A stretch of 43,862 bases of DNA, taken from Prolixibacteraceae bacterium. GTDB lineage: Bacteria; Bacteroidota; Bacteroidia; Bacteroidales; Prolixibacteraceae. The position numbers and the translations under genes were made by a program. The first letter of the stretch is position 1. Every line of letters starts with the position of its first letter. The notes beneath the pieces were generated by a model, which saw nothing but the letters and a program-made list of their open reading frames with translations, was not told the DNA's origin and ran no database searches. The stretch covers positions 1-43,862 of the forward strand of contig JANXYV010000171.1 of NCBI GenBank assembly GCA_025355875.1, read 5' to 3'. Below, piece after piece: positions 8,764-16,913 of this stretch.

Positions 8764-8784
8764 GGTGTGATTTATTGGCACACC
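8764..8784. repeat. Small inverted repeat between divergent genes
   Basis: GGTGTG at 8764-8769 and CACACC at 8779-8784 are reverse complements 9 bases apart, midway between the fusion gene and the Fe-type sod. It may be an operator; nothing more can be said. Confidence 0.3.
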
Positions 8785-8910
8785 AATATTGATTGGAAAT
8801 CCTTATTCAGAATGAATCTAAATTGCTCATGAAAAAAATGAATTTGAAAACCTTTTAATTCAGAATTCTGTTATATCGTGCACATAGTCATTAACCAAAA
8901 ATTAACCCAA

Positions 8911-9486
8911 ATGAGTTTTACATTACCCGCATTACCTTATGCCATTGATGCTCTGGAACCATTTATCAGTGCACAAACACTGGAGTTCCATCATGGCAAA
9001 CACCATCAGGCTTATGTCACGAATCTGAATAACCTGATTGTTGGAACCGAATTCGAAAATGCTACCATGGAAACCATCATCAAAAAGGCGGAAGGTGGAA
9101 TTTTCAACAACGGCGCACAGGTTTTTAACCACACGTTTTACTTCGCACAATTTTCTCCAAAACCTGCTACTGAACCTTCAGGAGAGTTAAAAGCCGCAAT
9201 TGATGGTACTTTTGGATCGCTCGAAGCATTTAAAGAAGCATTCAATAAAGCTGCTGTTACCCAATTTGGTTCGGGCTGGGCCTGGCTGGTAAAAGATGCT
9301 GCCGGAAAACTGAGCATCGTTCAAACCAGCAATGCCGGATGTCCGGTTCGCGATGGTTTAACTCCACTTTTAACCTGCGACGTTTGGGAACATGCCTATT
9401 ACCTCGACAAACAAAACCTTCGCCCGGCTTATGTGGCCGACTTCTGGAAAGTGATGGACTGGAAAGTGGTAGAAGGAAGATTTTAG
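8911..9486 (+). CDS. Superoxide dismutase, Fe-type signature
   Basis: A 191-residue Fe/Mn-family dismutase. The start at 8911 (MSFTLPALPY) is chosen because the family begins there; an upstream in-frame GTG at 8878 would add 11 residues with no homology. Ligands are His27, His74, Asp157 and His161. The metal-type markers are those of the iron class: Gln70 four residues before His74 (NNGAQVFNHTFYF), and Ala142 in TSNAGCPV, as in E. coli SodB. The enzyme is thus complementary to the Mn-type paralogue 2.2 kb upstream. It is probably cytoplasmic, as no signal sequence is seen. Confidence 0.95.
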   Translation: MSFTLPALPYAIDALEPFISAQTLEFHHGKHHQAYVTNLNNLIVGTEFENATMETIIKKAEGGIFNNGAQVFNHTFYFAQFSPKPATEPSGELKAAIDGTFGSLEAFKEAFNKAAVTQFGSGWAWLVKDAAGKLSIVQTSNAGCPVRDGLTPLLTCDVWEHAYYLDKQNLRPAYVADFWKVMDWKVVEGRF

Positions 9487-9585
9487 AAGTGATTAACGAT
9501 TGATGATCAGAGATTAACGATTAGTGAAGTAAAAAATCGCAAATCATTGATCGTTAATCTCTAATCGTTAATTTTAAGTCATTAA
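9487..9585. repeat. Imperfect repeat of the word ATTAACGATT in both orientations
   Basis: The word GATTAACGATT recurs at about 9491 and 9512, and its reverse complement AATCGTTAAT with variants recurs at 9553-9583. The region can fold into a long imperfect hairpin just after the Fe-type sod, where it may act as a terminator or mRNA 3' end. Similar simple-word intergenic repeats are seen in many Bacteroidota. Confidence 0.5.
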
Positions 9586-9605
9586 AAATTTTAAACTTGA
9601 TAAAA

Positions 9606-9782
9606 ATGAGTGTAGAAAAAGTATTGGCAGTGATGTCGGCTTCCGACAAACCACTTACTGCAGGTAAAATTGCCGAATTGGCTGGTCTGGATAAAAAAGT
9701 GGTTGAAAAAGCCATGAACGAACTAAAGAAAGCCGACAAGATTGTTTCCCCAATTCGTTGTGCCTGGGAAATAAAGAAATAA
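9606..9782 (+). CDS. Small winged-helix-like protein (58 residues)
   Basis: The start is taken at the ATG at 9606 rather than the in-frame TTG at 9597. The 58 residues (MSVEKVLAVMSASDKPLT ...) have the spacing of a helix-turn-helix: a helix, the AGKIAELAG turn region, a recognition-like helix DKKVVEKAMNELKK, and a short strand ending WEIKK. This suggests a minimal winged-helix DNA-binding module, perhaps a regulator or a nucleoid-type protein, but no target is evident. It sits between the Fe-type sod and a bidirectional terminator. The call rests on secondary-structure impression only. Confidence 0.65.
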   Translation: MSVEKVLAVMSASDKPLTAGKIAELAGLDKKVVEKAMNELKKADKIVSPIRCAWEIKK

Positions 9783-9797
9783 TCCGGATTAGGATTG

Positions 9798-9832
9798 AAA
9801 AAGCCGCTCTTCCATAGAAGTAGCGGCTTTTT
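9798..9832. terminator. Bidirectional intrinsic terminator between convergent genes
   Basis: AAAAGCCGCT (to 9808) pairs with AGCGGCTTTT (from 9822), with A- and T-runs on either side. It lies between the small winged-helix gene (+) and the xylose transporter gene (-, ending at 9858), so it can serve both. Confidence 0.85.
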
Positions 9833-9857
9833 GCTTGTATTGAAAATGAATAGACTT

Positions 9858-11537
9858 CTATTTCTTCTTCCAAAGTTGCTCCATAGATTCCAACGTTTTA
9901 CCTTTTGTTTCAGGAACCATTTTCCATACAAATATAGCGGACAAAACACCCATTATGGCATAAATCCAGTATGAAAAACCATGATTGAATTTCTCGGTTA
10001 ACCAGATATTGTCGTTCATCATCGGGAAGGTAAGCGATACAATCCAGTTGGCAATCCACTGGGCCGCAACCGCAATCGATAAAGCTGCACGAATCGAGTT
10101 CGGGAAAATTTCGGCTAGTAATACCCAGCATACCGGACCCCAGCTCATGGCAAATGCAGCTGTATAAATAAGCATGAAAGCCAAAGCGGCATATCCTTGT
10201 AACGGTGTTAACATACCGCCTGTCTGGCCAAGAAAGAATGTGCAACCTAGAAGCAACATACTTATAGCCATTCCGATTGAACCAATAATCATCAATGGTT
10301 TTCGACCATATTTATCAACAGTAAGAATGGCTACTATAGTAAATGCCAGATTTACAGCGCCAACAATGATGGTCTGCATCAACGAACTATCGGTTGAAGC
10401 TCCCATGTTCCGGAAGATATTTCCGGCGTAATAAAGTACAACGTTGATCCCCACAAACTGCTGAAACACCGAAAGCATAATTCCGACAAAGATCACCAGG
10501 AATCCATAAGATAACCATGGCGCATTTGCTTCATGCAGTGTTCCTTTGATTTCTTCAAGAATAACTCCGGCCTGTTTTTCTCCAGCGATCTTTTTCAACA
10601 CTTTCAAGGCTTTGTCTTCCTGGCCATTCAATACTAAAAAGCGGGGAGTTTCAGGAACAAAGAAGAGCAGTGCAATAAAAATACCTGCAGGTATGGCTCC
10701 TGAAAGGAACATCAAGCGCCAGCCTTCGGTAATCAGCCATTGTTCGTCGCCCTGTTTGGCAATAAAATAGTTGACAAAATAGATCACCAACATGCCGAAG
10801 ATAATCGCGAACTGGTTGAATGAAACCAATTTGCCACGAATTTTAGCTGGGGCAATTTCGGCAATGTACATGGGCGAAATCATGGATGCTAAACCGACAC
10901 CGATACCTCCAATAATACGATAAACTACAAATGAATAAACATCCAGCGTACCAAAAACATTAAAAGCTTCAGGTTTCCAGGCACCAATGGCCGAAATGAA
11001 GAAAGCGGTTGCAGCAATGAACAATCCATTTTTACGACCCAGTGCTTTTGAAACAAATCCGGCGACTGATCCACCGATAACACAGCCAATTAAAGCACTC
11101 GCAATCACAAAGCCTTTAATCGTATCTACAGAACCTTTCAAAGCTTCAGGATCGGTAGGAATTGCTTTTGAGATAAAACTGACAATCCAGATGGCCAAAA
11201 TTCCAAGAATGATTCCGGCGGAAATCAGGCCTTTCTTTTTACCGACAAGTTTTATTATCTGACTTGAAATGATGCCAAAGACCAGGAACAAAACCAAAGC
11301 CATCATGATTTTGTACTGGGTAATGATCTTTACCGCATAATCGAACTGCGCAGGATCAGTAATTTTTGCAATGTAGAATTCGACAAGTGATTTTTCAGCA
11401 CCGTTCACCACAGCGGTATCATATCCGAAAAGCAATCCGCCCAAAGTAGCCACCAAAGTCAGTAGCACAATGTACATCGGATTCCCAGACTGGTATGAAC
11501 TTGTTGTTGATTTTGAAGAAGTATCGATATATGCCAT
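9858..11537 (-). CDS. xylE: Xylose/sugar:H+ symporter, MFS sugar-porter family
   Basis: 559 residues from the ATG at 11537 (MAYIDTSSK). An upstream in-frame start at 11570 is rejected because those codons lie inside an intergenic repeat. Sugar-porter hallmarks are clear: GGLLFGYDTAVVNG in the first membrane helix, RIIGGIGVGLASMISPMYIAE, PETPRFLV between the halves, QQFVGINVVLYY in helix 7, and VPETKGKTLE at the end. An insert between helices 1 and 3 (about 60-140) makes it longer than the 480-500 residues of E. coli XylE. It imports a pentose or hexose across the inner membrane. It is last in the order xylR, xylB, xylA, transporter, which supports xylose as substrate. The symbol follows common usage; the specificity is inferred from context. 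Confidence 0.88.
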   Translation of the reverse strand: MAYIDTSSKSTTSSYQSGNPMYIVLLTLVATLGGLLFGYDTAVVNGAEKSLVEFYIAKITDPAQFDYAVKIITQYKIMMALVLFLVFGIISSQIIKLVGKKKGLISAGIILGILAIWIVSFISKAIPTDPEALKGSVDTIKGFVIASALIGCVIGGSVAGFVSKALGRKNGLFIAATAFFISAIGAWKPEAFNVFGTLDVYSFVVYRIIGGIGVGLASMISPMYIAEIAPAKIRGKLVSFNQFAIIFGMLVIYFVNYFIAKQGDEQWLITEGWRLMFLSGAIPAGIFIALLFFVPETPRFLVLNGQEDKALKVLKKIAGEKQAGVILEEIKGTLHEANAPWLSYGFLVIFVGIMLSVFQQFVGINVVLYYAGNIFRNMGASTDSSLMQTIIVGAVNLAFTIVAILTVDKYGRKPLMIIGSIGMAISMLLLGCTFFLGQTGGMLTPLQGYAALAFMLIYTAAFAMSWGPVCWVLLAEIFPNSIRAALSIAVAAQWIANWIVSLTFPMMNDNIWLTEKFNHGFSYWIYAIMGVLSAIFVWKMVPETKGKTLESMEQLWKKK

Positions 11538-11554
11538 AAGTTTAAGATTAAAGA

Positions 11555-11673
11555 AGAAGCCCCTCCCCAACCCTCCCCGAAGGGGAGGGAGTAAGAAGCT
11601 ATAATTTTGATAACCACGTGTTTGAATTGTTGTTTTTCTCCTCCCCTTCGGGGGAGGCCGGGAGGGGGCTTCT
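11555..11673. repeat. Large C/G-rich inverted repeat between xylA and the transporter
   Basis: The left arm (about 11555-11590) and right arm (about 11639-11673) are near reverse complements, each containing a smaller palindrome around CTCCCCGAAGGGGAG or CTCCCCTTCGGGGGAG. About 48 AT-richer bases separate them. This looks like a paired REP-like or MITE-like element, not a gene. In the mRNA it would form strong nested hairpins between xylA and the transporter and could reduce read-through or protect the upstream transcript. Confidence 0.75.
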
Positions 11674-11675
11674 GT

Positions 11676-13001
11676 TTAGATATAGCAATTAATCAACTGT
11701 TCCAGCATTTCTTGCTTTCCGCTGATCTGTTTGGGTTCCCCAACTTCTTTAGCTACATTGTAAAGATCAACCAGGTTTAGTTTACCTGCTTCGAAGTCTT
11801 TACCTTTTCCTGAATCATATGAAGCATAACGGTTCGCTTTCAATTTCAGGTAATCCGAATCTTTCAGCAATTTGTCAGCAATTACCAATGAACGTGCAAA
11901 TACGTCCATTCCTGAAACGTGAGCGATGAAGATATCTTCCAGATCGGTTGAGTTACGACGGGTTTTAGCATCGAAATTGATACCACCGGTTGTGAATCCC
12001 CCAGCCTGAATGATTTCGATCATGGCTTCGGTTACTTCATAAATGTTTGTTGGAAATTCGTCGGTATCCCAGCCGTTTTGGTAGTCGCCCTTGTTGGCAT
12101 CAATCGATCCGAACATGCCAGTGTCGCGGGCAACACGTAATTCATGAGCGAAAGTGTGACCAGCCAAAGTCGCATGGTTCACTTCAATATTCATTTTGAA
12201 ATCGTTTTCGAGTCCGTGAGCTTTCAGGAATCCAACAACAGTCTGAGTATCGAAATCATACTGATGTTTCATCGGTTCCATAGGTTTTGGCTCGATCAGG
12301 AATGTTCCTTTGAATCCCTGGGCACGTGCATGATCGCGGGCAGCTGCAAGGAATTTGCCCATATGTTCCAATTCACGTTTGGTGTCGGTATTGTGCAGAC
12401 TCATATACCCTTCGCGTCCACCCCAGAATACATAGTTGGTTCCACCCAAAGCAATCGTAGTTTCCATGGCATTTTTAACCTGAACAGCGGCATTGGTCAA
12501 TACATTAAAATCAGGATTGGTTGAAGCTCCATTCATATAACGTGGATTTGAGAACACGTTGGCAGTACCCCAAAGTAATTTAATGCCGGTTGCAGCCTGA
12601 CGTTCTTTGGCGAAGTCGATCATATTAGCCAACCGTTTTTCAATTTCGAAAACAGTTCCGTCACCAACAACGTCGGTATCGTGGAAGCAATAGAAAGGAG
12701 CACCAATTTTGCTAATGAATTCGAAAGCAGCATCCATACGTTCTTTGGCAGCAGTCATCTTATCGGAAGCACCAACCCATGGGAAAATCTGTGTACCTGG
12801 ACCGAATGGATCGCCACCGTCGCCACAGAATGTATGCCAGTAAGCAACTGCAAAACGAAGATATTCTTTCATGGTTTTGCCTAAAACTACCTGATTGGCA
12901 TCGAAATATTTGAATGCCAATGGATTTTTTGAACCTGGACCCTCGAATTTGATTTGATCAATTCCAGGGAAATACTCTTTGTTACCTTTAAAAACTGTCA
13001 T
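11676..13001 (-). CDS. xylA: Xylose isomerase
   Basis: Interconverts D-xylose and D-xylulose in the cytoplasm using two divalent metals. The 441-residue protein has the family landmarks: YCFHDTDV with the catalytic histidine, VFWGGREGY, the metal-site segments [14 protein letters not shown] and [14 protein letters not shown], and GSIDANKGD. Length matches class II xylose isomerases. It lies between xylB (55 bases upstream) and the transporter, all on the minus strand, so it is probably part of one transcript driven from the promoter before xylB. Confidence 0.97.
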   Translation of the reverse strand: MTVFKGNKEYFPGIDQIKFEGPGSKNPLAFKYFDANQVVLGKTMKEYLRFAVAYWHTFCGDGGDPFGPGTQIFPWVGASDKMTAAKERMDAAFEFISKIGAPFYCFHDTDVVGDGTVFEIEKRLANMIDFAKERQAATGIKLLWGTANVFSNPRYMNGASTNPDFNVLTNAAVQVKNAMETTIALGGTNYVFWGGREGYMSLHNTDTKRELEHMGKFLAAARDHARAQGFKGTFLIEPKPMEPMKHQYDFDTQTVVGFLKAHGLENDFKMNIEVNHATLAGHTFAHELRVARDTGMFGSIDANKGDYQNGWDTDEFPTNIYEVTEAMIEIIQAGGFTTGGINFDAKTRRNSTDLEDIFIAHVSGMDVFARSLVIADKLLKDSDYLKLKANRYASYDSGKGKDFEAGKLNLVDLYNVAKEVGEPKQISGKQEMLEQLINCYI

Positions 13002-13056
13002 AACTGTAAATTTTAAATGTTATTTTTTCTATGTTACTTTATTCTGATTATCAGGA

Positions 13057-14541
13057 TTATAAAATCTTATCTAAAGCCAGTTTCCAGTTTTGGTAAGCTT
13101 CTTCATATTCCTCTTTTTTACTGGCATCCGGAGTTACTGTATCCAGTTTTTTGAGGCTTGAAAAAGCCTCTTTGGCTGAAGAATAATACCCCGAACCAAT
13201 ACCGGCACCTCTTGCTGCACCAACCGAACCATCGGTATTGTATAATTCAATGGTAGCGCCTGATACTCCAGCTAATGTTTGACGGAAGACCGGACTGAGG
13301 AACATGTTGGCTTTTCCGGCGCGGATGACCTGCGCTTTGATGCCGATTTCTTCCATGATTTCCATTCCGTATTTAAATGAGAAAACGATTCCTTCCTGAG
13401 CTGCGCGGAACAAATGCGCATCGGTATGGGTATTGAAGCCCAATCCTGAAATCTGTGCTCCAATATTTTTATTCCGGAGTACACGTTCAGCGCCGTTTCC
13501 AAAGGGCAGAATGCTCAATCCATCAGAACCAATGGCAACTTCCGAAGCTTTTTGGTTCATTTCTTCGTACGAGAATGCTTTGTTTCCAACGTTTTTATTC
13601 AGCCACGAATTTAAAATTCCGGTTCCGTTGATGCAAAGCAAAACGCCCAAACGGTTGGCTTCAGAAGTATGATTGACGTGTGCGAAAGTGTTTACCCGTG
13701 AATACGGATCGTATTTTACTTCGCCACTTACACCGTACACAACACCGGAAGTTCCGGCAGTTGTGGCAATTTCGCCCGGATTCAACACATTCAGCGAAAG
13801 TGCATTGTTTGGCTGGTCGCCTGCGCGGTAACTGATTTTGGTTCCTTCAGCCAATCCAAGTTCTGCGGCAGCTTTTGCATTGACCAATCCCTGAACAGAG
13901 AAAGTTGGAACGATTTCAGGAATAAACGATTTTTCGAATCCATAATAATCGATCAGCATATTGGCTACCGAATTTTCTTTGAAATTCCAAAGAATGCCTT
14001 CTGATAAACCGCTGGCCGTGGTTTTGATTTCTCCTGAAAGTTTCATGGCAATGTAATCGCCCGGAAGCATGATTTTGTCGATTTTAGAGTACAATTCCGG
14101 TTCGTTGTCTTTCACCCATTTCAGTTTCGAAGCGGTGAAGTTTCCCGGAGAATTGAGCAGATTCGAAAGGCATTTTTCTTCGCCGATTTCAGCAAAAGCC
14201 CTGTTTCCGAGTTCCGCAGCACGGCTGTCGCACCAAATGATGGATGGGCGCAAAACCTGCTGGTTTTTGTCGACCACTACCAAGCCATGCATCTGGTAAG
14301 AAATCCCGATGGAATCGATGTTTTTCGGATCAACTTTCGACTGTGCCAGAACGTCGGCCAAAGCCAGTTTCACGTTGGCCCACCATTGTTCGGGTTCCTG
14401 TTCGGCCCATCCTGCCTGAACGGCCGTAATTTTCATTTCCTGTTTCGGGTAAAATGCCGAGGCCACGCAATCGCCTGATTGCCCATCGATCAGCGAAGCC
14501 TTCACCGATGAACTGCCTATGTCGAATCCTAATAAATACAT
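13057..14541 (-). CDS. xylB: Xylulokinase, FGGY family
   Basis: Phosphorylates D-xylulose to xylulose 5-phosphate for the pentose phosphate pathway. The 494-residue protein is read from the ATG at 14541 (MYLLGFDIGSSSVKASL), where the actin-like ATPase fold begins; an upstream start at 14577 would add 12 unlikely residues. FGGY features include the N-terminal phosphate-1 motif, the segment GDQPNNALSLNVLNPG, the TAGTSGVVYG loop, and a C-terminal DGSVGAARGAG. It is first in the xylB-xylA-transporter unit and has its own promoter and candidate operator upstream. Confidence 0.93.
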   Translation of the reverse strand: MYLLGFDIGSSSVKASLIDGQSGDCVASAFYPKQEMKITAVQAGWAEQEPEQWWANVKLALADVLAQSKVDPKNIDSIGISYQMHGLVVVDKNQQVLRPSIIWCDSRAAELGNRAFAEIGEEKCLSNLLNSPGNFTASKLKWVKDNEPELYSKIDKIMLPGDYIAMKLSGEIKTTASGLSEGILWNFKENSVANMLIDYYGFEKSFIPEIVPTFSVQGLVNAKAAAELGLAEGTKISYRAGDQPNNALSLNVLNPGEIATTAGTSGVVYGVSGEVKYDPYSRVNTFAHVNHTSEANRLGVLLCINGTGILNSWLNKNVGNKAFSYEEMNQKASEVAIGSDGLSILPFGNGAERVLRNKNIGAQISGLGFNTHTDAHLFRAAQEGIVFSFKYGMEIMEEIGIKAQVIRAGKANMFLSPVFRQTLAGVSGATIELYNTDGSVGAARGAGIGSGYYSSAKEAFSSLKKLDTVTPDASKKEEYEEAYQNWKLALDKIL

Positions 14542-14588
14542 ATTTTTCTGGTTAAAAGTGAATATGATTTGTTGCAAGTTGCGGGATG

Positions 14589-14622
14589 CGAGTTGCTGGT
14601 TTCACATAAAACCGGCAACTCG
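14589..14622 (-). promoter_or_regulatory. Leader hairpin of the xylB transcript
   Basis: CGAGTTGCTGGTT at 14589-14601 and AACCGGCAACTCG at 14610-14622 are complementary except for one position, with an 8-base loop. It lies in the expected 5' leader of xylB between the transcription start near 14661 and the ATG at 14541. No T-run follows on the minus strand, so it is more likely an mRNA-stabilising or translation-affecting stem than a terminator. Confidence 0.5.
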
Positions 14623-14646
14623 AAACTCGTAATAGTATTGCAAACC

Positions 14647-14663
14647 GTTCTGTTCTGGTATGC
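14647..14663. promoter_or_regulatory. Candidate XylR operator at the xylB promoter
   Basis: GTTCTGTTCTGGTATGC (plus strand) is identical over all 17 bases to the site at 15740-15756. Here it starts four bases downstream of the -7 element of the xylB promoter, covering the expected transcription start. Extended leftwards it reads GCAAACC-N10-GGTATGC, an inverted repeat with one mismatch. Binding by the adjacent GntR-type regulator is inferred. Confidence 0.65.
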
Positions 14664-14667
14664 TCGA

Positions 14668-14697
14668 CAAATCTAAGGGTATCAAAACCATTCTCAA
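14668..14697 (-). promoter_or_regulatory. Promoter of xylB-xylA-transporter
   Basis: On the minus strand TTG (14697-14695), exactly 19 bases, then TAGATTTG (14675-14668): a full match to the Bacteroidota consensus TTG-N19-TAnnTTTG. Confidence 0.8.
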
Positions 14698-14724
14698 AAT
14701 AAGCACTGGTGTTTTTAAACATTA

Positions 14725-15723
14725 TCAAAGAGATTTTCGGACAGTTAGTTTGCTGGGGATAACCAGGTTGGTTTTTTCGCCGGTAACCACAAATTCTGCA
14801 ATTTTCTTTCCCATCAGTTCAAAGTCGGTTGAAATCACGGTAATTCCGTCTTTGACATATTTTTTCATCGGAGTTTCGTTATACGAAATCACTCCCACGT
14901 CCTGACCTGGAACCAATTTTTTTTGCTCACACTGATCCAAAAATTTGGCCAGAGTCCGGTCGCTCACCAGAAGATAAAGTTCGCCCTTCTGGAGGTCAAA
15001 TTTTTTGAATTCGTAGAGCGTTTTAAAGTTAATCTGGTGATCGGTGCAGAATTTTTCAAAATAAGTTATGGAAACCTTTGGATGATAGGTGAACGACGGA
15101 TACAGGTAAAAGAATTTATCATATTTTCGGATCAAATCAATTCCACTTTTCAGTGAATCGTACAAAGCTTGACCAAAATCCTGATGGATGGTTGAAATTG
15201 CTTCCTGTGCATTCACATTCCAGTCGATTACTAGGAGTTTGCTGGCCGGAATCTGGCTGGTTATTTCCGGTACCCTTTCATGATCAAAATTCATGATGAT
15301 GTACTTGGTGTATTTGCCCAGACTTTCCTTGATGATCTTCTCGAAATCGTCGATGTTGTAATGGTGGAAATGTAAATCAACAGCAATCGTTTCCGGGAGA
15401 TTTTCCAGAAATGAACCGTACAAAACTTCCTTGTATGCCTTGAATGTATCCAGGAACAGGAAGACTTTGGTCACTGCTTTGGCTACAAAATAGCCGCGGT
15501 TCGGAACCGAATCAATGACACCTCGGTTTTTCAACTCGGCATAAGCTTTAAAGACCGTGTCGCGCGACAATGAGCTTTCTTTGCACAACTGGTTTACCGA
15601 GGGCAACATATCGCCAACCTGAAGTAAATTCCGGCTGATTGCTTCGTTGACTGCATCTATCAACTGCTGAAACTTCAGTAAATTGGATTGGGGATTAACC
15701 GCGAAATGAAATTTGTTTTCCAT
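14725..15723 (-). CDS. xylR: GntR-family xylose regulator with a periplasmic-binding-protein-like sensor domain
   Basis: 332 residues from the ATG at 15723 (MENKFHFAVN). An in-frame upstream start at 15789 would read through the promoter and operator and is rejected. Residues about 10-80 form a GntR-type winged helix (VGDMLPSVNQLCKESSLSRDTV then AYAELKNRGVI and PNRGYFVA). About 90-332 resembles the LacI/AraR-type ligand-binding fold (DFGQALYDSLKSG, VGVISYNETPMKKYVKDGITVISTDFELMGKKIAEFV). Such proteins usually repress pentose genes until the sugar binds. Genome context names the ligand: xylB, xylA and the transporter follow on the same strand. An identical 17-bp motif lies at its own promoter and at xylB, suggesting autoregulation and control of the operon. 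It is divergent from GH16 copy 1. A 5' fragment of this gene is duplicated at 17197-17272. Confidence 0.85.
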   Translation of the reverse strand: MENKFHFAVNPQSNLLKFQQLIDAVNEAISRNLLQVGDMLPSVNQLCKESSLSRDTVFKAYAELKNRGVIDSVPNRGYFVAKAVTKVFLFLDTFKAYKEVLYGSFLENLPETIAVDLHFHHYNIDDFEKIIKESLGKYTKYIIMNFDHERVPEITSQIPASKLLVIDWNVNAQEAISTIHQDFGQALYDSLKSGIDLIRKYDKFFYLYPSFTYHPKVSITYFEKFCTDHQINFKTLYEFKKFDLQKGELYLLVSDRTLAKFLDQCEQKKLVPGQDVGVISYNETPMKKYVKDGITVISTDFELMGKKIAEFVVTGEKTNLVIPSKLTVRKSL

Positions 15724-15739
15724 CAAACATTTGTTAGGT

Positions 15740-15756
15740 GTTCTGTTCTGGTATGC
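15740..15756. promoter_or_regulatory. Candidate XylR operator at the xylR promoter
   Basis: Second perfect copy of GTTCTGTTCTGGTATGC. It abuts the -7 element of the xylR promoter on its downstream side and ends 17 bases before the xylR start codon, the same arrangement as at xylB. A decayed third copy is at 17279-17295. Confidence 0.65.
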
Positions 15757-15785
15757 AAACATACACAATGAATAAGAAAAAACAA
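15756..15785 (-). promoter_or_regulatory. Promoter of xylR
   Basis: On the minus strand TTG (15785-15783), exactly 19 bases, and TATGTTTG (15763-15756) match the Bacteroidota consensus. The leader is short, about 25-30 bases. Confidence 0.75.
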
Positions 15786-15860
15786 ACATCCCAATTGTTC
15801 AGAAAACAAATCCTCATGGTCAGAATGCCCGAAAAGTTGAGGACTTCATTTTATACAATA

Positions 15861-15890
15861 TTGGTACCTCCGCTTTTCTTTCTAATTTTA
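15861..15890 (+). promoter_or_regulatory. Promoter of GH16 copy 1
   Basis: TTG at 15861-15863, exactly 19 bases, TAATTTTA at 15883-15890. The spacer end, the -7 element and the following bases are preserved in the duplicated copy at 17403-17432 although much of the surrounding DNA has drifted, which supports function. Confidence 0.65.
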
Positions 15891-15914
15891 CACTCAAACC
15901 CAAATTTGTTAGTA

Positions 15915-16913
15915 ATGAGAAAAATATCAATTGTCCTGCTATCTGTTTGCTTAACACTAGTAGCTTTTCCACAGAAATATGTACAGGTTTGGGGCGACGA
16001 ATTCAATACTCCCGGTCTGCCCGACAGCACCAAATGGGATTATGAAGTTGGCAAGCTTCGAAACAACGAGCTTCAGTATTATACCTATAAACGCTATGAA
16101 AATGCCCGGATACAGGATACCGTGCTGATTATTGAAGCCCGGAAGGAAGATTATCAGGGAGCAAATTACACTTCAGCAAGTCTTCTCTCGAAGTACACCG
16201 GCGACTGGTTGTATGGAAAATTTGAAATTAGCGCCAAAGTTCCCGGGGGAATAGGAACCTGGCCTGCCATATGGATGTTGCCAACTTATGATGAATATGG
16301 AGGTTGGCCTAAAAGCGGCGAGACCGACATCATGGAATATGTGGGTATGAACCCCAATAACTTGTATTATAACGCGCATTATGAAGGCACCGATGGCAGC
16401 GGACATCAAAGTTCGGGAGGACTTTCAATTACGCTTTCTCCCTTTAACCGCTTTATCAAGTTTACCTTGATATGGACGCCTACAAAAATGGAATGGTATG
16501 CCGATGACAAATTATACCAAACTTATAGCAAAACCTCGGATGATCCGCGTATCTGGCCATTCAATAAAATGTTCTATCTCATCCTGAACCTGGCCTATGG
16601 CGGATCGTGGGGAGGAATGAAAGGTGTTGATGACACAAAACTGCCTCACGAATTTATGATCGACTATGTTCGGGTTTATCAGCTTCAGGACGATATCGGC
16701 CCGTTTTCCCTGAAAGTTGAACCGGCAACCGGTGGAACGGTGGATGTATCGCCCAATCAGACCGATTATCCTGAGGGAACACTGGTTACGCTGAACGCCA
16801 AGCCGGAAGAAGGATACGTATTCGACAAGTGGTTGCATTTGAATTCGGCCAATCCGGTTCAACTCAATCTCAATAAAAACTGGAACGTCACACCGGTTTT
16901 CAAAAAGAAATGA
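15915..16913 (+). CDS. GH16 endo-beta-glucanase, copy 1, lacking the C-terminal secretion domain
   Basis: 332 residues from the ATG at 15915; upstream in-frame codons read through the promoter. A signal peptide (MRKISIVLLSVCLTLVAFPQ) precedes a GH16 fold with the catalytic signature ETDIME (nucleophile Glu136, Asp138, acid/base Glu141). The likely activity is hydrolysis of laminarin-type beta-1,3 or mixed glucans. A domain resembling the divergent InlB-type B-repeat follows (KVEPATGGTVDVSP to about 330). The protein stops at KKK-TGA because the A-rich tract at 16902-16910 is two bases shorter than in copy 2 and interrupted by G. Downstream DNA still encodes relics of the lost binding domain. 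Without a T9SS signal the product probably stays in the periplasm. Confidence 0.88.
   Translation: MRKISIVLLSVCLTLVAFPQKYVQVWGDEFNTPGLPDSTKWDYEVGKLRNNELQYYTYKRYENARIQDTVLIIEARKEDYQGANYTSASLLSKYTGDWLYGKFEISAKVPGGIGTWPAIWMLPTYDEYGGWPKSGETDIMEYVGMNPNNLYYNAHYEGTDGSGHQSSGGLSITLSPFNRFIKFTLIWTPTKMEWYADDKLYQTYSKTSDDPRIWPFNKMFYLILNLAYGGSWGGMKGVDDTKLPHEFMIDYVRVYQLQDDIGPFSLKVEPATGGTVDVSPNQTDYPEGTLVTLNAKPEEGYVFDKWLHLNSANPVQLNLNKNWNVTPVFKKK

Noticed and set aside
9858-11570. Longer start for the sugar transporter at 11570 (adding MGRGFFFNLKL)
   Set aside because: The added codons fall inside the C/G-rich intergenic repeat; the ATG at 11537 begins a normal N-terminus.
15738-15914. Upstream in-frame extension of GH16 copy 1
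   Set aside because: It runs through the xylR operator and both divergent promoters and lacks a signal peptide; the ATG at 15915 gives a proper signal sequence that matches copy 2.
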